The translations under genes and the position numbers were made by a program. A stretch of DNA of 64,000 nt, taken from NCBI RefSeq assembly GCF_018310535.1, contig NZ_CP074102.1:8060001-8124000 (forward strand), read 5' to 3'. Origin of the DNA: Streptomyces mirabilis. GTDB taxonomy: Bacteria; Actinomycetota; Actinomycetes; Streptomycetales; Streptomycetaceae. Of this stretch, positions 8,243 through 17,768 are shown piece after piece; position 1 is the stretch's first letter; every line of letters begins with the position of its first letter. The notes below the pieces were generated by a model. It saw only the letters and a list, made by a program, of their open reading frames with translations, was not told where the DNA came from and searched no databases.

Positions 8243-9367
8243 GTGAGCACCCCTCAGCAGATCCGGACCGGCGAAACCCTCGACGTCGACCACAGCGACG
8301 CGCGGTACCGGACCTGGCTCAAAGAAGCCGTCCGCAAGGTCCAGGCCGACGCGAACCGCTCGGCGGACACCCACCTGCTGCGCTTCCCGCTGCCCGAGGC
8401 GTGGGGTATCGATCTCTACCTCAAGGACGAGTCGACCCACCCCACCGGCAGCCTCAAGCACCGCCTCGCCCGCTCACTCTTCCTGTACGGGCTCTGCAAT
8501 GGCTGGATCCGGCCGGGCCGACCGGTGATCGAGGCGTCCAGCGGCTCGACCGCGGTCTCCGAGGCGTACTTCGCGAAGCTGATCGGCGTGCCCTTCATCG
8601 CGGTCATGCCGCGCACCACCAGCGCCGAGAAGTGCCGTCTGATCGAGTTCCACGGCGGGCAGTGCCACTTCGTGGACGACTCCCGCAGGATGTACGAGGA
8701 GTCCGCCGCCCTCGCGGTCGAGACCGGCGGCCACTACATGGACCAGTTCACCTACGCGGAACGGGCCACGGACTGGCGCGGCAACAACAACATCGCCGAA
8801 TCCATCTTCCGCCAGCTGGAGTTGGAGCGTTTCCCGGAGCCCGCGTGGATCGTCGCCACGGCCGGCACCGGCGGCACCTCGGCCACCCTCGCGCGCTACG
8901 TCCACTACATGCAGGCCGACACCCGCATCTGCGTCGCCGACCCGGAGAACTCGTGTTTCTTCGAGGGCTGGACCACCGGCGATCCGGACGTCACCTGCGA
9001 CTGCGGCTCACGTATCGAGGGCATCGGCAGGCCCCGTATGGAGCCGAGCTTCGTGCCGGGCGCGATCGACCGGATGATGAAGGTGCCGGACGCCGCGAGC
9101 GTGGCGGCCGTGCGGGCACTGGAACAGGCCATCGGCCGCAAGGCGGGCGGCTCGACCGGCACCGGGCTGTGGAGCGCGCTGAAGATCGTCGCCGAGATGG
9201 TCACCGAGGGGCGCAAGGGGAGCGTGGTGACGCTGCTCTGCGACCCGGGGGACCGCTATCTCGACAAGTACTACTCGGACGCGTGGCTGGCCGAACAGGG
9301 GCTGGACATCGCGCCCTACACCACGGCGATCGCGGCCCTGCTCCAGACGGGCGTCTGGCCGGACTGA
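8243..9367 (+). CDS. PLP-dependent cysteine-synthase-family enzyme
   Basis: This 374-aa fold-type II PLP enzyme resembles cysteine synthase and cystathionine beta-synthase. The PLP Schiff-base lysine is K72 in [11 protein letters not shown]. The substrate loop is SSGSTA (about 99-104) and the phosphate-binding glycine loop is AGTGGTSA (about 207-214). AAGGAG lies 7 nt before the GTG start at 8243. Unlike canonical CysK it has an N-terminal extension of about 40 residues and a Cys-containing segment [11 protein letters not shown]. No serine acetyltransferase is adjacent. The reaction may be beta-replacement or a desulfhydrase/cyanide-type lyase. The unusual repeats upstream suggest it is specifically regulated. 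Confidence 0.85.
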   Translation: MSTPQQIRTGETLDVDHSDARYRTWLKEAVRKVQADANRSADTHLLRFPLPEAWGIDLYLKDESTHPTGSLKHRLARSLFLYGLCNGWIRPGRPVIEASSGSTAVSEAYFAKLIGVPFIAVMPRTTSAEKCRLIEFHGGQCHFVDDSRRMYEESAALAVETGGHYMDQFTYAERATDWRGNNNIAESIFRQLELERFPEPAWIVATAGTGGTSATLARYVHYMQADTRICVADPENSCFFEGWTTGDPDVTCDCGSRIEGIGRPRMEPSFVPGAIDRMMKVPDAASVAAVRALEQAIGRKAGGSTGTGLWSALKIVAEMVTEGRKGSVVTLLCDPGDRYLDKYYSDAWLAEQGLDIAPYTTAIAALLQTGVWPD

Positions 9368-9410
9368 CCGCCTGGGCGCGGCTCTTGGGGCGCGTCCACG
9401 GGCGGACCCA

Positions 9411-9488
9411 GGGCCTGTCGTTCGGATCAGGTCCGGGCCACTGATCAAGCACCGTCGCCTGAAACGACCCGATCCAAACGACAGGCCC
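9411..9488. terminator. Inverted repeat between convergent genes, likely bidirectional terminator
   Basis: A 23-bp left arm (9411-9433, beginning GGGCCTGTCGTT) pairs with 9466-9488 (ending AACGACAGGCCC) at 21 of 23 positions around a 32-nt loop. It sits between the convergent PLP-enzyme and SRPBCC genes. From memory, very similar arms recur in many Streptomyces intergenic regions, so it may also be a dispersed repeat. Confidence 0.65.
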
Positions 9489-9494
9489 CAGCCG

Positions 9495-9974
9495 TCACGC
9501 GTGAGTCGACGTCAGCCGTCGGTCCAGCGCCGTCACCGCCTGGCGGAACGCGCGGCCAAGACCCGCCCGGCCCAGCTTCAGGGCCAGCCGGAACGGGGCC
9601 GCGCCGTCGGCGGCGAAGGTCCACTGGACGCGGGTGCCCTTCCCGGCCGGAGCCAGCCGCCACTCCTCGAGCAGGGCCCGGGGTCCGGGCGCGTTCGTGA
9701 CGTCCACCCGGTACGCGTACACCTCGGGGGCCTCGGCCACGAGGACCGTCTCCTGGAAGCGCGTACCGCCCCGGAGCCGGACCTCCCGCCCGGCGCCGTC
9801 CCCGGTCGGCCGGGCGAGCGTCACCGCCGAGAACCACTCGCTCCAGCCGGGCACGTCCTCGGCCAGCGCGTGGAAGACCACCTCGGGAGGGGCTGCCACC
9901 TCGCGGGCGAACACCAGACGCAGGGGAGCGGTCGCGGCGAAGTCGAGTTCCACCGGGCGCAGACGGCGTGCCAT
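9495..9974 (-). CDS. SRPBCC-fold protein (polyketide cyclase/START-like)
   Basis: This protein of about 159 aa has the SRPBCC pattern. It opens with a strand (FAATAPLRLVFAREVAAPPEVVFHAL), then helix/loop residues DVPGWSEWF, repeated strands (RLRGGTRFQETVLVAEAPEVYAYRVD) and a long C-terminal helix (LKLGRAGLGRAFRQAVTALDRRL). The family binds hydrophobic ligands in a cavity. The ATG at 9974 is preferred because a GGTGGGGG ribosome-binding site sits about 8 nt upstream. A GTG at 9989 would add five residues and would use that site as coding sequence. Its ligand is unknown. Confidence 0.8.
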   Translation of the reverse strand: MARRLRPVELDFAATAPLRLVFAREVAAPPEVVFHALAEDVPGWSEWFSAVTLARPTGDGAGREVRLRGGTRFQETVLVAEAPEVYAYRVDVTNAPGPRALLEEWRLAPAGKGTRVQWTFAADGAAPFRLALKLGRAGLGRAFRQAVTALDRRLTSTHA

Positions 9975-10033
9975 GGACGAAACCCCCACCTGGGATCGGA
10001 GCCGCGGGCAGCGTCACCTTAGCTGGCGGACCG

Positions 10034-10864
10034 TCAGATGTCTGTACCGTCCTCGGGCTCTCCGGCCACCACCAGGCGCCGCAGGTGCTCGGAGACCTCC
10101 GCCCGCGCCTCGGCCGGCAGCCCGGCGTCGGTGACCAGCGTGTCGACCTGGTCCAGCGCGGCGAACGAACTCAGCCCCACCGTGCCCCACTTGGTGTGGT
10201 CGGCGACCACGACGACCCGCCGTGCGGACTGCACCAGCCGCCGGTTGGTCTCGGCCTCCGCCAGGTTCGGCGTCGACAGGCCCGCCTCGACCGATATCCC
10301 GTGCACCCCGAGGAACAGCACGTCGAAGTGGAGCGCCGCGATGGCCTGGTCGGCCACGGGGCCGACCAGCGAGTCGGACGGGGTGCGCACCCCGCCCGTC
10401 AGCACGACCGTGGCCGCGCCCTGCCGCTGGCCGGAGAGGCGCTGCGCCGAGTGGAAGACATCGGCGACCCGCACCGAGTTGGTGACCACGGTCAGGTCCG
10501 GCACGTCAAGGAGCTGATGGGCCAGCGCGTACGTCGTCGTACCGCCCGAGAGCGCGATCGCCGTGCCCGGCGCGACCAGCTCGGCGGCGGCCCGCGCGAT
10601 GTCCTCCTTGGCGGTCAGCTCCAGACCCGACTTGGCCTCGAAACCCGGCTCGTGCGTACTCGCCTCGACCAGCGGCACCGCGCCGCCGTGCACCTTCTCC
10701 ACCACGCCCTGGCGGGCGAGCGCGTCGAGGTCACGACGGACCGTCATGTCGGAGACGCCGAGCTTGCGGGTCAGCTCGTTCACCCGGACGCCGCCCCGGC
10801 GCCGTACCTCGTCGAGAATCAGGGCGCGACGCTGCTCCGCGAGAAGGTTCTGATTCTCACTCAC
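10034..10864 (-). CDS. DeoR/GlpR family transcriptional regulator
   Basis: This 276-aa sugar-phosphate-responsive repressor has an N-terminal DeoR HTH (about residues 10-60: ILDEVRRRGGVRVNELTRKL, then MTVRRDLDALARQGV and the hallmark VEKVHGGAV). A DeoRC ligand domain follows, with LSGGTTTYALAH and DVLFLGVHGIS. The start is GTG at 10864 (SENQNLLAEQRR follows), with GGAGCGG upstream. The longer open frame to 11110 is not HTH-like. No sugar kinase or transporter is next to it, so the regulon cannot be read from context. The divergent gene is the membrane hydrolase. Confidence 0.9.
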   Translation of the reverse strand: MSENQNLLAEQRRALILDEVRRRGGVRVNELTRKLGVSDMTVRRDLDALARQGVVEKVHGGAVPLVEASTHEPGFEAKSGLELTAKEDIARAAAELVAPGTAIALSGGTTTYALAHQLLDVPDLTVVTNSVRVADVFHSAQRLSGQRQGAATVVLTGGVRTPSDSLVGPVADQAIAALHFDVLFLGVHGISVEAGLSTPNLAEAETNRRLVQSARRVVVVADHTKWGTVGLSSFAALDQVDTLVTDAGLPAEARAEVSEHLRRLVVAGEPEDGTDI

Positions 10865-11144
10865 GTCCGCTCCGATCCTCGCGCCACAAGCTGCCCGCCA
10901 CTCCGTCCGAACCCACTCCCACGTGGACATTCTCCTTGTCCTAGGCCTGGAGGACGACCCATCCTCGCACGGGTCACCGACACGTGCGCCACTCCCCGCA
11001 AGGACACCGTGTCCCGCCCGTCGCGTCACTGTCACACGTATCGGGGAGATTCCGTGACCACAGGTGCGCGCGCACCCCTGAGCGGAGATCCTTGTGCCTG
11101 CACATGACACATGCCAGACGCGCGCACGGGGGAAGTGCAGAAAA

Positions 11145-13487
11145 GTGGAACGTGCACGGGAACACGCCTCGGCGGGAGAGATCAGCGGCCCCGCACAGCG
11201 GCTCGAAGCGGCCGATACCGCCCTCGAACTCCTGGTTCACGGAGTCGGCGGCACCACGCCCGAGGAGATGCTCGACGATCCGCGGACGGTCCGGATCAGC
11301 GGCGACGACACCGCGGCCGTGTACCGGCGCGTCGACGACGCCGACGCGGAGCGGCGCCCCGAGGACTACCGGGGCAAACCGGTCCCCGAGGCCTATGTGT
11401 GGTGCAACCTCACCTCAGGCAACGGCACCCGGGCCCTGTGGCTGTTGCTGCTGCCCTTCATGGTCGTCAACCTCGCGCACTGGATGCGTCCCGCCACCCG
11501 CGGCCGCACCCGGACGGTCCGCCTGTACGGCCTGCTCGTCCGGCTCGCCGGGCTCACCCTCACCGTGTTGCTGGTCGCCGCGGCCTGCGAGGTCGCCCTC
11601 GACCTGACCGCCTGGCAGTGCGCGGGCACCCGCGCGTGTGCCGAGGCGCACTCCTGGCTGGGCTTCCTCTCCCCGGACCTGTCCGACAACGGCTGGTGGA
11701 GCCGGCCCGGTCGCCGCCTCGCCCTGGCGGGACTGGTGCCCGCGGGTCTCACCTGCCTGCTCTGGTACCTCTCGCACCGCACCTGGAGCGCGTACGAGTC
11801 CCAGCAGCCCGTGTCCCGCAGGCCCGAGCCCGCCGAGGAGACCGGTCGCACCGGGCTCGGCAGGCCCGGCTTCTGGTACGGGCGCCGTCTGGTGGCCCGG
11901 CTGCGCGCCGCGCACACCGCGGCGGGACTCCTCACCGTCACCGCCGCCGTCGGCGGCCCCGCGGCCCGCTTCGACCAGGAGACCGGGGGACCCGCCGTGC
12001 TCGGGATCCTCGGCCTGCTGCTGTACGCATCGCTCGTCGTGGGCGCCGTCGTGGTGCTGTGGGTGGTCTGCCGGCGCGGGCGCAGCGAACACCGGCTGGA
12101 CCAGGAACTGGACGCCACCCTGGTGCGTCTGCTGCCGCTGGGCTCGATCGTCCTGTTCGCCCTGACCCTGCCGTACGCCGGATGGTCACGGCCCGGCTGG
12201 CACTCGACGGGGCGGCTGCCGGGCGACGCGACCTTCGGAGGCATCGCCCTCGCCCAGGGAGTGCTCGTCATCGCGCTCGGCGTGGTGGCCCGCGTTCTGT
12301 ACCGCACCCGGCCCGACCCGCGCACCGCCCTGCGTGGTCTGGCCGGACCCGCCGTCGCGATGCTTGCCTGCGCCCTGGGCGGGGTGATGTCCGGCGGAGT
12401 CGCCCAGCGCGTCGCCGACTGGCTGGACGGCACGCACGGCTCGCTGCCCGGCCCGCCCGTCCTGCTGACCTGGCAGGCGTCCGTGATCCCGCCGACGCTC
12501 CTCGTGCTCCTCGGCCTGTGCGGCCGACTGGCCCTGCGCACCTGGCGGTTGCGCGGCCTCGAGGCGCGCGAGGTGGAACTCGACTACCGGGGCGAGGCCA
12601 AGGACACCACCCGCACCGGCCGTATCGCGAGCACACGCGCGATGGCCACCCTCACCGACCGGGCGCCCCTCATGGTCGGCGTGATCTCGTTCGTGACCCT
12701 GCTCCTCGGTGCCGGAGCCCTGGTGGGCGTCCTGGCCACCGGTCACGCCCCGGCGGAGGCCGCGCGAGGGTCGTACGCCTTCGTCCGAGGCGCCGCCGAA
12801 ACCGCGCAGGCGCTCGGGTCCTGGCTGATCGGCCTCGGCTTCATACTTCTCGTCACCTCGGGGCGGCGCGCCTACAAGGACCCGGCGGCCCGCCGCACCA
12901 TCGGCATCCTCTGGGACGTCGGCACCTTCTGGCCGCGCGCCGCCCACCCCTTCGCGCCGCCCTGCTACGCCGAGCGTGCCGTGCCCGACCTGACGTGGCG
13001 CATGGTCACCTGGACCCGCGCCACCGGCGGGCGCCTGGTGCTCTCCGGGCACTCCCAGGGCAGTGTGCTGGCCGCCGCCGCGGCCTGGCAGCTGAAACCC
13101 TCTGTACGCAGGCGGGTCGCGCTGCTCACCTACGGCTCACCCCTGGAACGGCTCTACGGGCGCTGGTTCCCCGCGCACTTCGGCCCGGCCGCCCTCACCT
13201 CCCTGCACCGGGAGGTCGACTGCTGGCGCAACCTGTACCGCCTCACCGACCCCATCGGCGGCCCCGTTCGGCTGCCCGGCGACTGCGGCCCCCAGGTCGA
13301 CCGCGCGCCACTGAAGGACCCGCTCGCCTACGGACGCACCCAGGAGCATCCGCTGCCCGCGCCGATCCTCGGACACGGGGACTACCAGGCGGACCCGGCT
13401 TTCGCCGAGGAACGCGAACGGCTGCTGGCGCGGCTGCGGCCGGAGGCGGTACCGGGCCCCCGCCCCGACGGCGACGCCACGACCTGA
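11145..13487 (+). CDS. Multi-pass membrane protein with split alpha/beta-hydrolase fold
   Basis: This protein of about 780 aa begins with an alpha/beta-hydrolase-like strand and oxyanion motif, LELLVHGVGGT (about 26-36). About 600 residues with some ten hydrophobic segments follow. The nucleophile elbow SGHSQGSVLAAAAAW comes next (candidate Ser about 637), then YGSPLERLYGRWFP and a candidate His in LGHGDYQADPAF near the C terminus. So the catalytic pieces bracket a large membrane insert. The GTG at 11145 has GGGGGAAG 9 nt upstream; another GTG at 11094 is possible. The active site should be cytoplasmic if the N terminus is inside. I know it only as a conserved Streptomyces membrane protein; lipase or esterase activity is an inference. 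Confidence 0.75.
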   Translation: MERAREHASAGEISGPAQRLEAADTALELLVHGVGGTTPEEMLDDPRTVRISGDDTAAVYRRVDDADAERRPEDYRGKPVPEAYVWCNLTSGNGTRALWLLLLPFMVVNLAHWMRPATRGRTRTVRLYGLLVRLAGLTLTVLLVAAACEVALDLTAWQCAGTRACAEAHSWLGFLSPDLSDNGWWSRPGRRLALAGLVPAGLTCLLWYLSHRTWSAYESQQPVSRRPEPAEETGRTGLGRPGFWYGRRLVARLRAAHTAAGLLTVTAAVGGPAARFDQETGGPAVLGILGLLLYASLVVGAVVVLWVVCRRGRSEHRLDQELDATLVRLLPLGSIVLFALTLPYAGWSRPGWHSTGRLPGDATFGGIALAQGVLVIALGVVARVLYRTRPDPRTALRGLAGPAVAMLACALGGVMSGGVAQRVADWLDGTHGSLPGPPVLLTWQASVIPPTLLVLLGLCGRLALRTWRLRGLEAREVELDYRGEAKDTTRTGRIASTRAMATLTDRAPLMVGVISFVTLLLGAGALVGVLATGHAPAEAARGSYAFVRGAAETAQALGSWLIGLGFILLVTSGRRAYKDPAARRTIGILWDVGTFWPRAAHPFAPPCYAERAVPDLTWRMVTWTRATGGRLVLSGHSQGSVLAAAAAWQLKPSVRRRVALLTYGSPLERLYGRWFPAHFGPAALTSLHREVDCWRNLYRLTDPIGGPVRLPGDCGPQVDRAPLKDPLAYGRTQEHPLPAPILGHGDYQADPAFAEERERLLARLRPEAVPGPRPDGDATT

Positions 13488-13514
13488 GGGCGACCACCCG
13501 TCCACGGGCGAGAC

Positions 13515-15950
13515 TCAGGGCAGCTCCGGCAGGTCCTCCGGATAGAGCAGGGTGAGGTCGTCCGTGCTCGGCTCCTCGAGCTGGGCGACCCGCCCCGCGT
13601 GCCGCTCGACCATCGCCTCGAAGGTCTGCCGCGCGGTGCGGCCGTTGCCGAACGCCGGGCCCTTGGGGATGGCCGTGAAGTACTTCAACAGCGCCTCGGG
13701 CGCGCCGGGCGCCAGGCTGTACTCGTGCTCCTCGGCCTGCTGCTCCACGATCCGCAGCAGTTCCTCGGGGAGGTAGTCGCTGAAGGTGATGGTCCGTGAG
13801 AAGCGGGACGCCACACCGGGGTTGACGGTGAGGAAGCGCTCCATCTCGGCCGTGTAGCCCGCGACGATCACGACGACGGCGTCCCGGTGATCCTCCATCA
13901 GCTTCACGAGCGTGTCGATGGCCTCACGGCCGAAGTCGCGGCCAGAGTCCTCCGGCGACAGCGCGTACGCCTCGTCGATGAACAGGACACCGCCGCGCGC
14001 CCGGTCGAACGCCTCCTGGGTGCGGATCGCCGTGGAGCCGATGTGCTCGCCCACCAGGTCGACGCGGGACACCTCGATCAGGTGCCCCTGCTCCAGGACA
14101 CCGAGCGAGGCCAGGATCTCCCCGTACAGCCGGGCGACCGTCGTCTTGCCGGTGCCGGGGGAGCCGGTGAAGACCAGGTGGCGGCGGGCGGAGGCCGCCT
14201 TGAGGCCCGCCTGCTGTCTGCGGCGGCCCACCTCGATCATGTCGGTGAGGGCGCGCACCTCGCGCTTGACGCTCTCCAGGCCCACCAGCCCGTCGAGTTC
14301 ACCGAGGACGACCTTCGATGTACGGGCCGGCTGCGCGGGCTCGGACTCCGAGGCGGTGACGAGCGGTTCCTGCTCGGTGGTGCGCTGGCCCGGGATCGCG
14401 CCGAGCAGGCTCGTGGACGGGTTGGACGTCTGCACGGCCGTCTCGTGCGCCAGGGGGCGCACTCCGGCGCTCTCGTCGCTCGTGCAGTCCTCGACGACCG
14501 GGCCGCCGCCCGGGGTGTTGCCGCCGTCGGCGAACTCGTAACCCCCGCGTGCGCAGCGCTCCGTACGGCACTTCTTCAGCGTCGCCCGACAGCCGTCGAT
14601 GACATGGAAGCCGTAGCCCCCGCTGCCCGTCACCCGGCAGTTGTGGAAGCTGCCGCGGCCACCCGCCGACACGTAGAAACCGGCCTCCGCGGGGGAGTCG
14701 ACCGTGCAGCGCTCGATGGTGGGGTCGGCGCCCTTGGTGACGATCACGCCGGTCTGGGTGCCGTCCACGGTGCAGCCGGACAGGGTGCCGCCGCTTCCGT
14801 GGTCACGGAACCAGGCGCCCGTCGCGGCGTCGCGGATGCGGCAGTCGTCGAGCTGCGCGGTCGCGCCGTCGCTCACCGAGACGGCGGTGTTGCGCACTTG
14901 GGAGAGGTCGCTGTCGACGACGTCCACGCGTGAACCGCGGTCGAGGACGAACAGGGCGTCGGGCACGTCGTGCACCCGGCAGGACTCGAGCACCGCGGTC
15001 GCGCCGTCGCTGACCCACACCGCGGGGTAGTCGCCCGTGCTGTCGAAGATCTCGCACTGGTTGGCGTCCACGCGTGTGCCCGGGTCCCAGACCGACAGGC
15101 CGTTGCGCCCGAACTGCCGGACGGTGGTGCGGGTCAGGGTGAGGACCGAGCGGGAACGCAGGTCCACCGCGTTCTCCGGGATGTCGTGGATGCGGCAGTC
15201 GGCGAGCGTGAGTACGGCGTCCGTGTCCAGGGTGACGCCGTCCGACGTCGTGCGGTGCACATCGCAGTCGGTGAGATGGGCCGCGGCGCGCGCGGTGATC
15301 TGCACACCGGAGCCCTTGACCTCGTACACCTCGCAGCCGACCGCCTCCAGCGAGGAGTTCTCGCCGGTCACCGACAGGCCCGCGCCGGAGGCGTGGTGCA
15401 CCCGGCAGCGCTCCAGACGGGGATGCGCGCCACCGCGGACCGTGATGCCGGACTGTCCGGCCGCGACGACCTCGCACTCCTCGAACACGCCACCGCCGCC
15501 GTCGAGTACGGCGATGCCGATGCCGGCCGGATTGTCGACCGTGCAGCGCCGCACGGTCGGACGGGCGCCGCCTCGCACCTCGATGCCGGCTGCGGAGCGC
15601 GTGACGATCCGCACGTCGAGGAGCTCCGGGGTGCCCTCCTCGACGAGCAGCGCGGGCGCCGCCGAGTCCTGGCCCTCCACGTGCAGGTCCTGGACCACGG
15701 CTGAGGCGCGCACGGTCAGCGGCACACCGTCCACCGGCGCGATGCGCACGGAGCCAGGGGAGCCCTCCGGGCCGCGCAGCGTCACCGCGCGCTGGACCAC
15801 GAGATTCTCCCGGTAGGTGCCGGGTGCGACGGTGAGCACGTCCCCGTCGGCCGCGGCCTCCAGGGCGGCGGCCAGCGATGCGTACTCTCCTGTGCGGCGC
15901 CGCCACCGCGAGGTGCCGGTGTGCGTCACCTGGACCGTGCCCTGTGCCAT
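13515..15950 (-). CDS. Right-handed beta-helix repeat protein fused to a CbxX/EccA-type AAA+ ATPase
   Basis: This 811-aa two-part protein starts (about 20-430) with parallel beta-helix rungs of about 23 residues each, repeating patterns such as VRGGARPTVRRCTV, VRGGAHPRLERCRV and VSDGATAVLESCRV. A linker and a CbxX/CfqX-type AAA+ domain follow. Its Walker A GSPGTGKTT is near residue 596, Walker B LFIDEAYAL near 655, and there is an arginine-rich sensor region SRFSRTITF. The ATPase half resembles EccA of type VII secretion and rubisco-activase-like CbxX. No secretion genes are adjacent. The N-terminal helix has no signal peptide, so the protein is probably cytosolic, with the beta-helix acting as a scaffold or substrate receptor. 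Confidence 0.88.
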   Translation of the reverse strand: MAQGTVQVTHTGTSRWRRRTGEYASLAAALEAAADGDVLTVAPGTYRENLVVQRAVTLRGPEGSPGSVRIAPVDGVPLTVRASAVVQDLHVEGQDSAAPALLVEEGTPELLDVRIVTRSAAGIEVRGGARPTVRRCTVDNPAGIGIAVLDGGGGVFEECEVVAAGQSGITVRGGAHPRLERCRVHHASGAGLSVTGENSSLEAVGCEVYEVKGSGVQITARAAAHLTDCDVHRTTSDGVTLDTDAVLTLADCRIHDIPENAVDLRSRSVLTLTRTTVRQFGRNGLSVWDPGTRVDANQCEIFDSTGDYPAVWVSDGATAVLESCRVHDVPDALFVLDRGSRVDVVDSDLSQVRNTAVSVSDGATAQLDDCRIRDAATGAWFRDHGSGGTLSGCTVDGTQTGVIVTKGADPTIERCTVDSPAEAGFYVSAGGRGSFHNCRVTGSGGYGFHVIDGCRATLKKCRTERCARGGYEFADGGNTPGGGPVVEDCTSDESAGVRPLAHETAVQTSNPSTSLLGAIPGQRTTEQEPLVTASESEPAQPARTSKVVLGELDGLVGLESVKREVRALTDMIEVGRRRQQAGLKAASARRHLVFTGSPGTGKTTVARLYGEILASLGVLEQGHLIEVSRVDLVGEHIGSTAIRTQEAFDRARGGVLFIDEAYALSPEDSGRDFGREAIDTLVKLMEDHRDAVVVIVAGYTAEMERFLTVNPGVASRFSRTITFSDYLPEELLRIVEQQAEEHEYSLAPGAPEALLKYFTAIPKGPAFGNGRTARQTFEAMVERHAGRVAQLEEPSTDDLTLLYPEDLPELP

Positions 15951-16108
15951 GGCGCTGTTGTGCCCCCACCTCGTCGTACGCGGGTCCTGCGAGGCCGTGC
16001 TGAAACCCCGTCGCGATCAAGAACAGCTTCTCACGACGGCGCCGAACGATTCGGTCGGTCCACCGTAGCGTGCGCGGGCACGGTGGGTTGACCGGAGCCG
16101 GAAGGCGG

Positions 16109-16714
16109 TCAGCTGCCGGTGCCCGTCCTGCCCCAGTCCGGACCCGCCCTGTCCCATGCCTGATCCCAACGGGCGTACCGGCGAAGGGTCATGCGCCACA
16201 CGATCAGACGTCTGCCGCTGTCGAGGAGCCCGGCGGTGAGCAGGGCCGCGCCGATGCCCGCCAGCACGGCGTGCGTCGTCGCGGTGGCCGAATCCAGCGG
16301 GCGGGCGACCATGTCACCGTGCTCGTCGGTCCAGAGGGTGAAGTGGTCGCCCTTGTGCGGTGATTTGAGGGCGGCTATCACCTTGCCGTGATGCGCCGTG
16401 CCGTCCGGAGCGGTCCAGTCGGCGAGCACACGGCTGTGCGGATCCTGCGCCGACGAGGCCTCGGGATCGGGGTCCAGCGGGGCCCGGTCCGCCTTGCCGA
16501 CCACGGTGGCCGTCACTTCGTGGCGGGCCAGGTGCTGGTCCCGAACGGCCTGTTGGAGGGCGTCCTGCGCCGTCGCTCCGGTGAGGGCGCCGAGCAGGGG
16601 TGCGAGGGTGAGGATCAGCAGGACGGTCAGCAGGGCCAGCCACGCCTCGATCAGATCGGTCGTGCGGCGCAGCGGATTGTGCCGCCAACGCCAGAGTCCG
16701 CCGATAGCTCGCAC
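16109..16714 (-). CDS. Rv1733c-like two-helix membrane protein
   Basis: This 201-aa protein starts VRAIGGLWRWRHNPLRRTTD, the usual N terminus of this family. One membrane segment (about 24-46, AWLALLTVLLILTLAPLLGAL) precedes an extracytoplasmic domain of about 90 residues, and a second segment (HAVLAGIGAALLTAGLL) comes before a basic C-terminal tail. The GTG at 16714 has GGGGGTGCGGGA upstream. An ATG at 16765 is an alternative. The family is widespread in Streptomyces and mycobacteria and has no known enzymatic role. Confidence 0.8.
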   Translation of the reverse strand: MRAIGGLWRWRHNPLRRTTDLIEAWLALLTVLLILTLAPLLGALTGATAQDALQQAVRDQHLARHEVTATVVGKADRAPLDPDPEASSAQDPHSRVLADWTAPDGTAHHGKVIAALKSPHKGDHFTLWTDEHGDMVARPLDSATATTHAVLAGIGAALLTAGLLDSGRRLIVWRMTLRRYARWDQAWDRAGPDWGRTGTGS

Positions 16715-16875
16715 CGTCCCGCACCCCCATTCGCCTCCGTGATAACCCCCGGCGGAGCCGTTCATATGCGAGCCCCGGGAAAGAGAGAGCGAAATCACCC
16801 TTCCCACGGGTCTTTCATGAACTTCTCACGCAGTCTCAACGACCGTGCCCGGGGCCCGGGTTCCCTGCGGGCGGG

Positions 16876-17700
16876 TCATTCGAGGACCGTGACCGGATCG
16901 CCGATCCGCACCGTGCCGCGGGACTCCGGCACCAGGTTCTGTCCGAAGACGAGCTGGGAGCCGAAACGACGGTGGCGTCCGAGCGTGCGCAGCGGCTCCT
17001 TGCCGCGCCGGGCGGTGTCCTGGTCGGTGGTGGTCACGACGCAGCGGCCGCACATCTTGGGCACCCGGAAGCCGACCTCGCCGATGGCGATCCGCCGCCA
17101 GCCGTCCTCGGCCCATGCCGTCGTGCCCGCCACCACCACGTTCGGCCGGAAACGGTTCATCGGGAGGGGGCCCTCGTCGGCGCGGTCGCCCCGCGCGATC
17201 AAGGAGTTGAGCGCGTCCAGCGAGGCGAGGGTGGTGACCAGCAGGGGGTAGCCGTCGGCGAAGCTGACGGTCTCGCCCGGACGTGCGTAGTCCGGGTCCA
17301 CCGGCCTGCGTGTGGCGGGATCGTCCATGTGGAGGAGACGCACCTCGGTCCCCAGATAGTCACTGCACCAAGCGTGCGCGCCCGCGTCGGCGAGGACCGC
17401 CTCCACCTTGTCGCCGAAGAGATCCAGCGGCGTCGTGCCGGCCGGCTGGGGCACGAGGACGGTCAGTGGCTCACGGCCGGGTGCGGACAGACGTATGCCG
17501 CCGCCGGGCAGCAGCTCGGCGGCGGCCAGTGCCAGCCGTGGTTGCTGACGCTGGGTGACGACCTTTCCCCCGTCGTCGATCAGTACCCAGCGTCGGTCTC
17601 CGGCCAGCCCCCAGGGCTCCACGACGGCCTCCCGGAGCGAGAGAGCCCGGAATGCCTTGACCGGATGGACATGGATCGAGTGCAGCTCCGCATTCCCCAT
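16876..17700 (-). CDS. MOSC-domain protein (YcbX-like)
   Basis: This 274-aa protein has an N-terminal MOSC beta-barrel (MGNAELHSIHVHPVKAFRAL ... WGLAGDRRWVLID) and a C-terminal MOSC domain. The C-terminal domain has the family pattern MNRFRPNVVV (about 180-190), the cysteine segment PKMCGRCVVTTTDQ and FGQNLVPESRGTVRIGD. Related proteins (YcbX, mARC) bind molybdenum cofactor and reduce N-hydroxylated compounds with a redox partner. This copy lacks a fused ferredoxin domain, so it would need a separate donor. The context gives no substrate clue. Confidence 0.88.
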   Translation of the reverse strand: MGNAELHSIHVHPVKAFRALSLREAVVEPWGLAGDRRWVLIDDGGKVVTQRQQPRLALAAAELLPGGGIRLSAPGREPLTVLVPQPAGTTPLDLFGDKVEAVLADAGAHAWCSDYLGTEVRLLHMDDPATRRPVDPDYARPGETVSFADGYPLLVTTLASLDALNSLIARGDRADEGPLPMNRFRPNVVVAGTTAWAEDGWRRIAIGEVGFRVPKMCGRCVVTTTDQDTARRGKEPLRTLGRHRRFGSQLVFGQNLVPESRGTVRIGDPVTVLE

Positions 17701-17768
17701 GACTCCATCGTGCCATCGGGCACCGACATTCCGGTCCGAATGCCGTGGTGCCCGCGTACCTCAGCCCC

